A DNA stretch of 64,000 nt, taken from positions 39,376-103,375 of the forward strand of contig JAQGBZ010000224.1 in NCBI GenBank assembly GCA_034687125.1, written 5' to 3'. Below, piece after piece: positions 28,101-40,800 of the stretch (position 1 is the first letter of the stretch; every line of letters begins with the position of its first letter). The notes below the pieces were generated by a model. The model saw only the letters and a program-made list of their open reading frames with translations, did no database searches and was not told the DNA's origin. This DNA comes from Neelides folsomi (lineage: Eukaryota; Arthropoda; Collembola; Neelipleona; Neelidae). Position numbers and translations under genes: made by a program.

Positions 28101-30828
28101 AGGACATTCAAATTTTTGGATATTGACTCTTTGGCGAAGACATTCGAGCGGAGGAAAATCACTTTCAGCCCTTTTCCCCAATTGATGACAAAGAAGTTCT
28201 TCACACTTATTAAACTTCTATATTGACTTACCATTTTGAGCTGGTGGAGAAGGCGAGATTTCTCCGTTTCGGTTTCCTCGATCCGGCGGCACATTGCGGC
28301 CTCGACGCTATCCGCTTGGGTCCTCAGTTTACAGGCCAAGCTGGAAAGAGAGGGATTTCATTGAGTGAGAGACACTTGAAGTTTATTGGGACATAGGACC
28401 AGAGCTTTGTCCTGGCTTCCCTTACAACAGCGGAACAATAATGAATGTTAAATGGGGAATTCCCTAATGGTTTGGTTGTTATCAACCTCCAGGTTTCAAC
28501 CTCACCTCGCTTAATCTCTCCCTACTTAACCCACTCATCCCGCCCTACTTGGCCCCAACGTCGTAACTCATTATTCGGGTTTCTCGGGGGAGTCATAAGT
28601 ATTGAATAAAGGAAAGAGATCCCAACTTTTCCGCTCGAATGACTAGGAATTGAATTATGAGGCTAGGAGTTTGAGACCTTTTTAGTAATTCAGGAAGGAG
28701 CTCTCTCATCTTGCAGCTCGCACATCGCTCCCTCTCAGCCTCCGACATGGTCCTTTGAGTCATCTCTTCCCATTCTTGGATCGTGGACATCCTGTGTAGG
28801 ATATTCGAATCAAATATAACATTTTCCAATTAAGGATTTAGTTTTATAGGCCCTCGCTTACCCCTCGGGGAACCGGGCAACTCCGGGGTAGTTAAGCAGA
28901 GTGAGGTTACAGGGCTGGAGCCGTGCGTTACAATCGTTGATCCTGAACGCTCTGATCTTGTCGCTCCAATCGTGCTCGAGCCGCTCCTTTGCCGCTCGGT
29001 TCTTCCCGATCTGATCACGTACCTGGGCCACAAATTCCTCGAGACGCTCCTTGGCTTTGTAAACCATATCACGCTCTTTCTGCAATTCCTCTTCGACGTC
29101 GTCACGGGTCAAGTCAATGCCAATTCGAGAGAGCCGCCGCCGCAAGCATTCGTTCACAATATGCAGAATCAAATCCGCTGTCGCTCGGATTGCGTTTTCC
29201 GTTCGGATCCGGAGCTCTTCCAAAAGTCGAGTTTCCTCTCGCATGTCCTGAGTCATTTAAATTCATACTCACAACTGGGGAAGATTTACAAGCTGAAAGC
29301 TTTCCTTTTACAACCCGGGAAATCGATTAAGAGGACAATAAGGTCTTGTTCACAGGTGAAAGGACATGTCATATTCCCATAACTTGCTCTGCTTAATATA
29401 ATATTCTTTATATAAAGACCATTACCAAAATCATCCGTTCCAGTTCTTTCATCCAGTAATATACGTCCCGCCCGCGTCTATTCAAACAATCAGGACAATC
29501 ATCAATGTTAGATTCAAGATTCTTTGAAAATATTATATTTATCTAAACTCTAAACATTGATTAACAATGGGCTGATAATGTAAAGAATATAATCCGATTA
29601 TATATATTTATTATTTAGAGATTATTAACTCTATTAGGACTTGTAGTTTTATTGTGTGTTTCGATCAATTCTTCTTATTTTGTAAGTTGCTTAAGGTTTA
29701 AAAACCATTGATATCTAAACATAATACATAATTCAATAACAAAAAACCTTTTAAGCCTTTCAGTTGAAATTTCTTGATTTCCCCGAATCTTTTCATTTGT
29801 TTCCTTCTGGACTCTCGCTCCTTCATACCGAGTGCTGAAAATTCATTATTTTATTTTAATAAGAATATATAGACTATCCATGTGATATTAATTACACTTA
29901 TTAAGATGAATATAAACTCAGCATGAATCTTTATATCATGAATAAATGTAAATGTACAGGGTGAGTCTAAAATTGCTTTCTTTTTTAAATAAGCAATCAA
30001 TATAAAAAAGAAAGCAACTTTTGACGCACCCGTACATACATATAAATATAATATAGTAGTGTAATAGTAATGTATGCTTGTAATTAATATTAATCAATAA
30101 AAGGTTGCGGTAAACATAAATATTATAGTAAATGTGGGTTTGGAAACTTACCACTCAGCATTAGCAAATGCATCAGCAATGGTGTTTTCTCTTGCCAAAG
30201 TCAAGCATCTCATTTCATCAAGAGAGTGTCGTAAGAGGCCATACTTGGAAACATTTGGTTTGATGTAATCAAGTTCAGAAACATCAACATCAGAGCAGTT
30301 CAATGTGCAGTCAACTTGATTATGAACATATGGTGGAGTGGCTCTAAATTATTTATGAAAAATAAACACAAAACTCCAATGGGCTAAATTGATCAACGGA
30401 ATTTAAGGAATTTTCTATGATGTTTATAAGAAAACGTTATTTGAAAAGACGAATATTTGAATTGCCAATATGGCAATGACAATATGAAAGAATTTGCATG
30501 GAATATGATTAGAAAAATCAGAACATAATGTAATGAAATGTAAATATAGTGAAAAAATTTAAATAATAATAATTTCTACTTACTCGCAGACGACTTGGTC
30601 GCATGGGTCACAGCAACCGTTGTATTGATTGCAACAGCGATTGGAGTAATCTCGGAATTGATCCGGAACTAATTATATATGTCAAAGTAGTCATTACCAA
30701 TATTATGTCAAATGTTTAATTTAATGTTCATTATAAGTAATTGATAAAATTGATAAAATATACAAACCGCAGCAATTGGGCTTGATCTGGCAATCCACCA
30801 TTCGACATTGATCTGCCTCGGATTCCAT
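25161..30828 (-). CDS. Tektin (ciliary/flagellar microtubule inner protein) with cysteine-rich N-terminus
   Basis: Tektins are coiled-coil filament proteins inside the doublet microtubules of cilia and sperm flagella. Exons in transcript order: 30828-30768, 30668-30584, 30343-30152, 29834-29748, 29477-29426, 29247-28862, 28791-28678, 28340-28232, 26453-26293, 25374-25161, giving 486 residues with consistent phases. The body has family blocks: LTRDDVEEELQKE, KNRAAKERLEHDWSDKIRAF, QEWEEMTQRTMSEAERER and ALKLAQTRLYNRAYRPNVEL. The tektin nonapeptide is present at 403-411 but reads RPNVELTRD, with Thr in place of the usual Cys. Before the coiled coil sits an odd Cys-rich leader (residues 8-49, including RCCNQYNGCCDPCDQVVC). 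It looks closest to tektins 1, 3 and 4, but the subfamily is unresolved. The gene is convergent with SANS. Confidence 0.92.
26454..28231 (-). other. Largest tektin intron
   Basis: A 1.8-kb intron between the KSRLLHQLKM and VLDEMVKAEKAI exons. I see no transposon ends, repeats or conserved exon in it. Open frames of about 65 codons near 27714-27915 lie opposite each other and carry no motif. Confidence 0.5.
29955..30034. mobile_element. 80-bp mariner-type MITE in a tektin intron
   Basis: An almost complete palindrome. The left end TACAGGGTGAGTCTAAAATT and right end (reverse complement TACGGGTGCGTCAAAAGTTG) both run into GCTTTCTTTTTT, leaving only a short central loop. TA at both borders and the CAGGGTG start are typical of mariner-derived MITEs. 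It sits in the intron between exons 3 and 4 of the tektin gene. Confidence 0.8.
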
Positions 30829-32305
30829 TATGAGTTCAAATAGATCACTTTTATTAATTAATTATAAGAATCGATTCAATGATGAGACTATTGAAGCACC
30901 AAAGCCAAAGAAGATAAAATGAAAAATTTCAATAAGTTATCAATAGCAAGTTCACAAAATTGTTGAGTTTCTTGATTATCATGTTTGATCAATATTTTGA
31001 TTATGTAGCAACGGAACGGTTACCTTTGAATTTGTTTAATTTCCGCTAACGCTATATCTCCCATGAAGCAAATGAAGCATCTTTATTATTGATTAATAAT
31101 CAAAGCGTCTTTACATCTACAAATAGTTATTTTGATATCAAAAATAAATAATAACTGCATATTTTAGGAGCATATTCAATATATTGGAAAATGATGATAA
31201 AACGTAGGTTGAAAGGATCAAATTTTGGATAGAGTTACCATTTGACTTCTGAAGGAAAAGGGAAAGTTGGTGAGAAATTTCTGTCAGCAACATTCACATC
31301 CATTGGAAGGAAAAGAATTTTGAAAAGGAGGCAACAAGGTCGCCACTCGGCATAGATGCTTTGGCAGTATCAATAAGTGTCAGATTGAGCATGGATTTTC
31401 ACTTTGGACTTTATATACGTAGGGATACATACAAACTTTGTTTGATTCTACTTCCTCTCCAATGGTGAGTTACTCCTTTATATGGACGATAAGGATAAGC
31501 AGGAAATCTTTATGGATGTAAGTATGAATTACTTTGGCTTTACTTTATATAACTAGGTACATGTATTTTTTAATATATGTGCACTACAGAATGGTAAAGT
31601 TATAAGGTTCATTCCTTTTGATGAAAAAGGATGAAGGTCCTTCAGAGTGGTTTGGATACTAAAATATTACTACGCTTGGTAGTCATACTTATTTATCATA
31701 AAAGTAAGTACACGGGTATATTATACTATTAAAAAGATCAAAGATGCAATGATGCAGAATTGGATTTAGAAATTTGAGAAAGATCTTGTAAAATCTTGGC
31801 TCTTGAGTATATTCAGTTGAAAATGCATCTTACAATCTTGCGTACTTTTCGAGATCTAACTAATACTTATAAGTATTGTAGGTACATAACATTCATACAC
31901 ACATATTAGGTATAGGTGTATGTAGTACTCGAGTAAGCATTTATTTGCCTTATTTAGTAGATATTCTGCTTGTATTGCAACGAGCATTTTTCTCTTTGAT
32001 GTTTATAAAAACAAATTATGCTGAAATGCAAGAATTTAAAAGCAGACAATTAAATGAAGAATGAATAATAAAAAATCTAATTTTGAGTGCATTGTTTTAT
32101 TGGTTTTAAAAACTCTCGCATTAAATATTTATGATCTGTGGAAGTTAGGAATGGAAGTTAGCTATTTAAATGAGAAAATGCATATAATATAATAATTATG
32201 AATTATTCATAGACCATTTGAATTAATACAACTCGCAAGATTATTGTAACAAAAATTTTATAACGGAGAGATTTAAGTACCTACTCTGGAAGTAAGTACC
32301 TTCCT

Positions 32306-32355
32306 GAATATCCATATATTTATGTATGGTACCATACATAAATATATGGGTATTC
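32306..32355. repeat. 50-bp near-perfect palindrome
   Basis: Two 25-bp half-sites meet at a central GGTACC with a single mismatch; the core is ATATTTATGTATGGTACCAT. There is no loop. It could be a tiny foldback element or a cruciform-prone sequence. No TA or other duplication is evident. Confidence 0.75.
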
Positions 32356-34150
32356 TATTCAGCAATTCAGAAAATATGTAAAATGAAGATTAAAATGATT
32401 TTTCTTGTAAAACCTTTGCCAAAGAGTTCTGCCTCATTTCCCTGTTCTTGTTAAACTTTTTATTTAATCATTTGACCTTTAATTTTTGAAAATTGTAAAA
32501 AATATTATTTTTGGGTCTTCAATTTTATAAAATTAATTTAGAAAGTCATAAATTAACTTAAAAGAAGTCTGGATCGATCTAAAAAGTTTCATTTTTCTTC
32601 TAAAATCATGACGTCCGAGACATTTAAGCAGTTATGTATGAAAGTTGTCTATAAATATTAACAGCCATTTTATATCCTTTCTCCTTCGCTCGATTGCACA
32701 ATCAAATTTAACTCGGAAATGGTAAAAAGTTTGAGGCATATGGCGGGGATTTTGATTGATTGGATAATGGACTTAAAGTCGCTCCAGCCCACACCCTCGC
32801 TTTTAATGTCAAGTTTATGAGGAAATTAAAAAGATGATCAAGTCTGCCTTTTTAATGAGAATTTTAACTTTTACAACCTTCTCCTATTTTAATTAGGAAA
32901 ATCTTGAGCCTTTAGGAAATGAGAGTGCATGGGAATGCAGATGAGAATGGGACATTTAGGAAAGTGCCTGCTGTCTCAAGCCATATAATTTTACTAAAGC
33001 GGCTGACAAAGTTTGTTCACCAACTTATAGTTAAAAGGAAGATCTTTGAAGGATCTAATGGGGATCCTTAATTTTGCTCTTTGGTAAACCCTAGGGACTC
33101 AATATCTCAATTCTCCGTAGAGCACACATTATACTGTAAATTACTTATTAAAACATAAAGGAGTTAATAAAGGCTAATTGGGAAAATTAGATTAAACTTT
33201 CTCTGCTTTCTCAAACCAAAACCAACTTTTGAAGGTTCCTTCATCCAGGTAGAAAATGAATGCGTTATCATCTAATTGAGTGTAAGATAGAACGTTTTCA
33301 GATTTTATAAAAAGGACTTTGACGCGCTTCGTATAAAAATGCCATTAAAAGTTTGATACACACTTTGCTTTCTTTTGATCATTCATACACTTTGAAGTTT
33401 AGACACGATTTTGAAAATGTGTCTTTGATCTTATTTAAATTATTGAGTTGAAATGAAGAAAGATTATTTTTCCAAGTGGTTTTTATTATCACAGAGCTCC
33501 GCCATAAATAATGAATTTCATGAATAGTAAGGATGAAAAATTAATGAGTTTCAGAATTTAGTTTAAAGCTTTTGAACTAACTGAATGTAACTCGAATTTC
33601 ATGAAATCATTTTTAATTCACAGATTTATCTTTGCTTAAATCAATATGAACAAGCTGAACCATCAACTGGTTCATGTTCGCATTTATTTGTGATGGGCTC
33701 AGTCATTATGTAATGGTTTTACTCCACGTGCCAGACTCCCTGAGTTTGTGAAAGAGCTGAGAAATTATGCAAAGTGTGTAGGTGGATCGGCAAGAGGAAA
33801 ATGCAAATTAATGGTTAAAGTTTAAAGGCTTTTGCCTAACATAAATACCTGCTACATTTATGACCATCTTCTTGGCCTTTCAAATTCATGAATTACTGAA
33901 TTACACTCAAAATTGATATCCACTATGTTTTTACATACGATCTCGATTGGGAGAATCAAACCAACCTTTTTTTGAAAAATGGGCTGTTCATTTAAAGTAA
34001 CAAGAAAAATAATATTTATGAGGCATAATCAATCTACATGTAATACCTTAAACATTTTACTAGGCCTAATAAAAAATATTAAAGTTTGTCCGCCTTAAAG
34101 CTTAGCAATCACGTAAATAGAAGGATTTAGGTTCGGGAAATAAATTGAGT

Positions 34151-34636
34151 TCAATCAATAGGATATGAAAATGGAATAATAGTTATTATAAATCCTCGCG
34201 GATATGCTGTCCCAATACTCAGAGATGATCGAGGCCATATGTAAGATATGTATGTATCTCCATATATGGTCCAAAATCGATGAAAATCGTGAAAAAGCTC
34301 CAGTTTGGGAAATTGAACTGATTGAGGTGGAAATGAGTACGAGGGATGAAAGAAGGATGAGCTGCGAGGGAGGATTTGCGGAAGGTAATAGGACGAGATT
34401 GGGACAGTGGACTGTATATGTGTGAGTAATGAAAAAGAGTTGAAATCTCTCCAACGACCGGTGGGCTTAGCCTTTTTCAAAAACAATTCTCTTATTTTCC
34501 GCCCAGTCCGCCCTGCGTGCGTTAATAAATCAAACGATGGCGAGGTTTCGTTCCGCTCTTCTCTTCCTCTTCTTTGATTTTGATAAAATTGAGGAGAAAA
34601 AGGCGGAAAACCGAACCAACTCAACTCAAGGACCAT
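34151..34636 (-). CDS. Uncharacterised 161-codon open frame, doubtful
   Basis: The longest open frame in the window that no recognised gene explains. It would be intronless and rich in Ser, Phe, Pro and Tyr, with no signal peptide, repeat or motif that I recognise. The region is less AT-rich than its surroundings, which lengthens chance frames. A chance origin is quite possible. Confidence 0.12.
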   Translation of the reverse strand: MVLELSWFGFPPFSPQFYQNQRRGREERNETSPSFDLLTHAGRTGRKIRELFLKKAKPTGRWRDFNSFSLLTHIQSTVPISSYYLPQILPRSSSFFHPSYSFPPQSVQFPKLELFHDFHRFWTIYGDTYISYIWPRSSLSIGTAYPRGFIITIIPFSYPID

Positions 34637-37600
34637 GAAAATGAAGTCAAAAGGCTCTTGGTGGATTTCTAAGCCAAAAGTGCTACTTGAGCATTGGATT
34701 TATTTCGAACGCCTTGAATAGGAAAAATTATTACAACCCTCTGAGTCCGAGTTTCAATTTAAGTTTGCAGAGTATCGTACATACTTATAACATCATACAT
34801 ACTGATATTTCTTATATATTGTATACATCTTCGTTTACTTTACCATTTTGCACATGAGATGATACGAATAAGGGTTTTGCTTGGGCATCTTTGAAATTAC
34901 TCACGGTCTGATTCTCGACTTTTTATCCGGCATCTCCATGGACAATGTATCATCTTCTGCATTCCCTTCCACTTCACTTCCTCTGCTCTAAATTCTACCT
35001 GGGCCATTTTTCTTCCTCATTATATTTGATAAACTCGACGTCGTCACCGAAATACAAAAAGAATTCTTTCCGGGAAGTTGGGTTCATTAGATTCAAAAGA
35101 GATAAGCGCCTCGAAATGATGTTTCATCCTTCTTTTCATAACAACCAAAAACAACCAGGATAAGTACTTAAAGTACAATACAACTATAGGTTATACATAT
35201 GTAATAACTAAAAATGCAAGTTGTTATGATGCATAGAAAAAATATAATTCATAGTCTAATGATGTAACAAGTACATTTTAATAGGGTTCGTATTCGCAAT
35301 GTTACAGGCTGAGTTCTTCATGTTTCTTGAGTTTGTTGCTCTTTAAATGTAAAGAACAACAACATGTATTGAGCAAATAATGACATGTAATCATAATGAA
35401 AGAGAGGGAAATCGAGGGAAAATAGTATACAGATTGTACTCTATTTTACATGTAAAATAAATGATACATGTAATTTTGTGAATGAAGTATCTTACTTTAA
35501 TATTTTACGAGAATACTTGCAAACACGACAAATTATATTTTATTCAAAGCAATTTTAAGTCCAATTTTTATAATATTGTAATAGAAATGTATTCTATTAT
35601 TTGTAGTATAAATCAAATGTTTTGAGTTTATGACTTGATTATGAAAGATATTAAAATAAATGGCGATTTCATTTAACGATTTAAAAGTTCTTTATTCAAC
35701 ATTTTGTTTAATATTCCATTTATTGTTATTAATCCGGATACTTTAAATTACGTGTACTATGCAGATATAATACATAAATGTTAATATCGTGAATATAATT
35801 GAATATATAATCTTATAGTACAATATTAAAAACTTTTCACATTTATTTATACAAGAACAATTGATAAATGCACTATAATATTTATATGTAATGTTACATA
35901 GATATATTTAATAGCGTTTTAATGAAGTAAAGTATTGTTAATAAAATAAGTCTTATGTAGATGTTCTATTGTACAATAAGTATCATTCGTATTAGCACAC
36001 TCCAGTAAATCTTTGAATGTGAAGTTAATAATGAATTTAGCCCTTTAGAGCAAATGAGCCCTTAAAGCATAACGAGTAGAATGTCATGGACAAGAGGCTC
36101 CTTTGTTCATGGCTTTCCTCTCTATCAAACTTTGAATCTTTTTATAATTAACATCAGAATGCGCACATTTTGTATCTTTTTGATTGTACGTTATATTTGC
36201 ACATCTTCTCGGGTGCTTTGAGTATTACAAATGATGGATCTTTTAGCTCTGAATTTTATAACAAACATCGTGTACAAAGATTTACCCCTTTCTGTCATAA
36301 ATCTCATAAATAGTTAAATCCGCTGTTAACCATTGCAAATATCCTAATCCAAACACTTTTAATATTTAATGTTCAAACATGGAGATTCCAATCCCTTGTA
36401 GTCTCTTCACAAAGCATGTATAAATAAATATTTAATATGTGTGTTTGAACATGATTGCATTAAATATCCAAGGTGTACACCCCGTTAAATTATAGAGATT
36501 AAATACTTATAATCTGTAGTTAACCGTATGAGATGTGCACAAAGTCTTTCTCTTTTATACTCCTCGTATCCTCCCACTTTCCTTCCCTTCATGTCATTTT
36601 ACAAGAATAGAATCGAAGTTGGAGCGACATGTAATAAAAGTGTCGAGAGGTCTCCAATCAAATAGCAATATTAATATCATTTCACTCACAATCGACTCCC
36701 TGCCTCGTCTTCAAATGAAGTTTGGGTTGTCAGGTACGGGGTGGAAATTTGTTCCATCTATGTTAATTCTACCGTGTGGCCAAATGCCTCCCTCCGAACT
36801 GTGTATTTTAAGACTCGAATGGTCGAAGTTGGGAAGTTTTTAGCGGAAGCAGTTGTGGAAACGGTTGAGGGCGATGAAGGTTCCTTGGGAAGGTTCGGAG
36901 CTAACTATCCACTTGGATTTAAGCGTTCCTGTCTATATCATTAAAGGAAAAATATATGTAATCTCTCTCCTCCATTACATTAGTTTAAATGGGAAAGTTT
37001 ACTCCATTTCTTTTCCAAAGATGATACTTTGAGAGGACGGGAGAGACGGTCGGCTCTCAATTCTCCTTTCATCCCACACTCCCAATCGCAAACGCACTTT
37101 CTTCCGTGGCGCTCCAAATGGTCAGCCCATAAATATTGCACATATCTAATTCTCGCTCCTTTTATCCGATCCCAGTTATTTATCCTCTCTCCATCCAAAT
37201 GATTCATCCATCAATGAGGAAATAAGTGGACGCGGACAAATTCTTCACCCGGGCTCTATCTCTAAAGTTTGGAAAGAGACAAATGGGAAGGGAAGATTGA
37301 AATTTCCCTACTCACAATTCAATGAGGGGTCATTTGGAGAGAAAAAAGTCCCCGCAGTTTCCGTCTCCACCCAGTAAGTATAAATAATGTATCATGTGTT
37401 TTAGTTAGGAAGTCTGAGGAATCCTAATTGAGACCACAAGAGCACTTAAGATGCATCGAGACGCTGGAAATGTATCCCTATGCAGTTATGTACTCATCCC
37501 TATTCTGAGCCTACATCTTCCACTTAAACATCCAAGTGAAGGAGCAGATGGGGAATGCTCGGAGAGAGAATCGGTTTTCAAAGCGCCTTAAGGTTGAAAC

Positions 37601-37885
37601 ATCAATAAAATCTTCACGTTCCTCTTTAATAGAGTGAAGGAGGACCATCTTTTTGGGAGAAAAGTCAGTGCCAGACACCAAGAGCTCTCACAATTACTTT
37701 CTCCACAACAATGCTCCTTCGAGCCTCCTCAATTCCGAACCTTTCCATCTCATTCAACCTTCACTAGAAATCGAACAACATGTGAGTCTCCTTTCAAATA
37801 GTTTCCAAATTCCTGAGGAAACTCCTTCTGTATACAATGGAAGTCATTTTCTCCTTCCTCACCTTCTCTCCATTTCTCTCTCCCA

Positions 37886-40800
37886 CTACAGAGCGTCTTC
37901 TTCCTCTAAAGGAATTTTCTTGGCCGGGCCTTTCTTCGTGTTCACTCGATGATTCCCTCCGTTTTGGTCCCCTAAGGTGACAGCTGTTTCCTTCGTCAGT
38001 CCGATGTTCCCAGACCCGAGATTCCCATTGCATTGGATGACCTTTCGAAAGGCCTTCCGGAAATTTTCTGAGAGGAATGCGTAAAGAATTGGGTTCACCT
38101 AAATACACACACACATACACGTGAAATGGCTTAACCTCTTCTACACTTTAAATCTCCTTCCTTTTACATGATGTAGAAATGTAGAACTTACGCATGAGTT
38201 CATGTATCCAAGGATGTGAGCTGTAATTTGGACCGCGATGGTGACGTTGTTGATGGCATACCATTGGATGCTCTTGAGGAGCAAAACGACTTGGATCGGC
38301 AGCCAGCATACCTATAAGTAATACAAAGTACGCATTTATCATTTATGATCATTACCATTTAGCAGGGATTGGAGCTGATAAAAAAGACGTACGCCCTTTC
38401 AAATCTACCCATTTATCTAAATCCCTGCTATTAGGGCTTCTAATGGCATGTCAGGACTTGGAAGTTAAAAGAGTGTAAATAGTTAAGTAGACGCCTTCCT
38501 TGGAACTCATATTAATAATCAATGGAGGTTATGCGGGTCCGGAGGATGAAAGGCTATCTGATCAAATTTGAACCTTTATGGACCTATTTTCCCTCTTAAT
38601 AGTTAATTAGAAAGCCATTAAAGGCTTTGAGTGAGTGAATGGGAAGAGGAAGTGATAAAAGCAACAGACCGCGAAAACGCCAACGACGACGACTATCATC
38701 CTCGTAACTCGCTTTTTCCCTCGAAGACTCTGCCGCGATGTGCCGGAAACGGATTGGGAGAGGCGGAAAAGCATCCCAAAGTACAGGAGACAAATGAGAG
38801 TGAGAGGAATCGTGTACGAAGTGAGGAAGAAGATCAACTGCCAATTACCAAATTCACCAATTTATTAACATTTTTCTCTCCCTTGGATATGATGAGACTC
38901 AATCGGGTCCTTATGTTAAGGACAAAAGAGCCACCGGGGAGAGGAAGATTGAATTACCTGGAATGCGAAATTATTGTATCGCTTGTCGAAAGTGCAGGTC
39001 AATCTCGTTTCTTGGGCATAACTGAAATATAAAATAAAATATAGGGCTGAGCGGTGAAAGTCAATAAAGTTGTTATGAAAGTTTGAGAAGGAGTCGTTTC
39101 GACATTTCTCGAACCCTCCAACTTTACGAGTCTCTCAATGGTCATGGACCCGGTAACGACCCCTCATCTTTATTGAGTTCATCTTAATCTCCTCCGCACT
39201 CACTCAGCGGTCGAATGTCATAAATGATTATATTTGAGCCAACACGGCTTCTCAACTTCAATCCACCCACGTAGCTTCCCAATTTGACGTGTAAAGAGCA
39301 GGGAGGATAATCCGTTAACTCAACGCTTCAACCAGTTCTTTAAGTAAGGACCCATAAAAAATGAAAGCGTAAGCAATTATTCATGACACGATTCATGGCC
39401 GGAATTTATAAAATTCCTCGATCAATTCTAAGTTAAAAAATATTTCAGTTATAGAGAAATTCCAAACATCAACGATTTCGTATTAGAGCTTGAAATTGAG
39501 AGTAATGAATTTATCAGTAAGAGATTTGAGGTCATTGGGTAGGCGGAAGTTCATGTTTTCATCTTTCTATGTTTAAACTCTTTTGGAGACATTTTTTGAC
39601 ATCCTCGCTGACTGAAAAAATATTTTCTTTTGTAGGAAATAACCGTGAGAATTTTTTTAAGTAATCTTATTGTTAACACAGCATTTTCCATTAAAAATCC
39701 AAACATCATACTTTGGCACTGCTTAGGCTGGTGCTTCATAAATATAAAATAAATATCTTGCCAGAGAACTCCCGATGTCCCTAAGCATTCTTCTTACCTT
39801 TCACCTTCTGGTATTAGCCATAAAAATGATGATAGCACATAAAATGTGTATGAAATACTTAAGTGCTTCAAGAGCCAGAAACTTAAGTACAACCGTATAA
39901 GTAAGTAAATACTAAACTAAAATTATTATACGAATTCTCTAAGTCTTCACCAAAGCTGTTCTTGCTTACAAGAGAATATTTTTTTACATTTTTAATACCA
40001 TACATTTATAGGAATAATTAATATTATTAATAATATACATATACCTGTATGAATGTGATACAAACAAATCTCCTATTTGCACATCAAATTATATCTGATC
40101 TGAGGGATAATTACGAGGATGTCTTTTTTTCAATATTGTATTTGTAGCAGGTGCCTACAATTCTGAAAGTTTATTTCCAAAATTGTTAAAAACATTTACG
40201 TATCGTATGTTAAGAAGAAACACAGGTGTATATTATTATGTATAAGTACACATAAGGCATTGTTTAAATGGGATAAATAATGTAATTCTTTTCCAAATCC
40301 AGCATTAAATTGTTTCGTAACGTTGCGTTATTGCTTAATATCCCAGCTGCGAATTGGAGAGGGTTTAAGCATAATCAATTGGGTTGAGTTGAAGCTCAAA
40401 TTGAATTATCAAAGTAAATGAAACTGAGCATTTGAAACGAAGGAAAAAACATCTGCTGGGCTTGGGTGATCCCCCGACCAAGCCCAAGTGATCCGATTAC
40501 CACTCTTCAGAGTAAATAACCCTTCGGCATTCTCCAATTTCTCATTTAGATCTCTAAATGCGACAAAAGGATTTCCTCAAGAGGAATTCCACATTGTTTC
40601 CTCTCCACCTTGTAATTATCCTCACTACAATGAGCATTAATTTAAATTTTAAATAATTCAGGTTTTCTCCATTGGCCAGCAGATTTATAGAATCGAGATA
40701 AAAGCTCGTAATTTATCTTTCATTAAAAGGAACATTAGCATTACAATTTGCATAACAAAGGCATTTGTGGGCGGTAGAGCAAATATTTACGAAATTGATA

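Larger units (their letters stand above)
30829..37885. other. Intergenic, tektin to allatostatin receptor
   Basis: About 7 kb with no recognisable gene. It holds the tektin promoter region on the left, a 50-bp palindrome at 32306-32355, and an unassigned 161-codon minus-strand open frame at 34151-34636. A plus-strand open frame at about 36730-36944 contains two N-glycosylation-like sites but shows no family resemblance. Confidence 0.5.

Noticed and set aside
28972-29382. Plus-strand open frames of 113-136 codons
   Set aside because: They mirror the long tektin exon 28862-29247. The minus strand carries clear tektin blocks.
30990-31030. X-box-like half-sites upstream of the tektin gene (TAGCAAC and GGTTACC)
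   Set aside because: The halves are in the wrong order and spacing for an RFX X-box.
36535-36944. Overlapping plus-strand open frames of 67-102 codons
   Set aside because: Two frames overlap with no family resemblance or convincing splice structure; probably chance.
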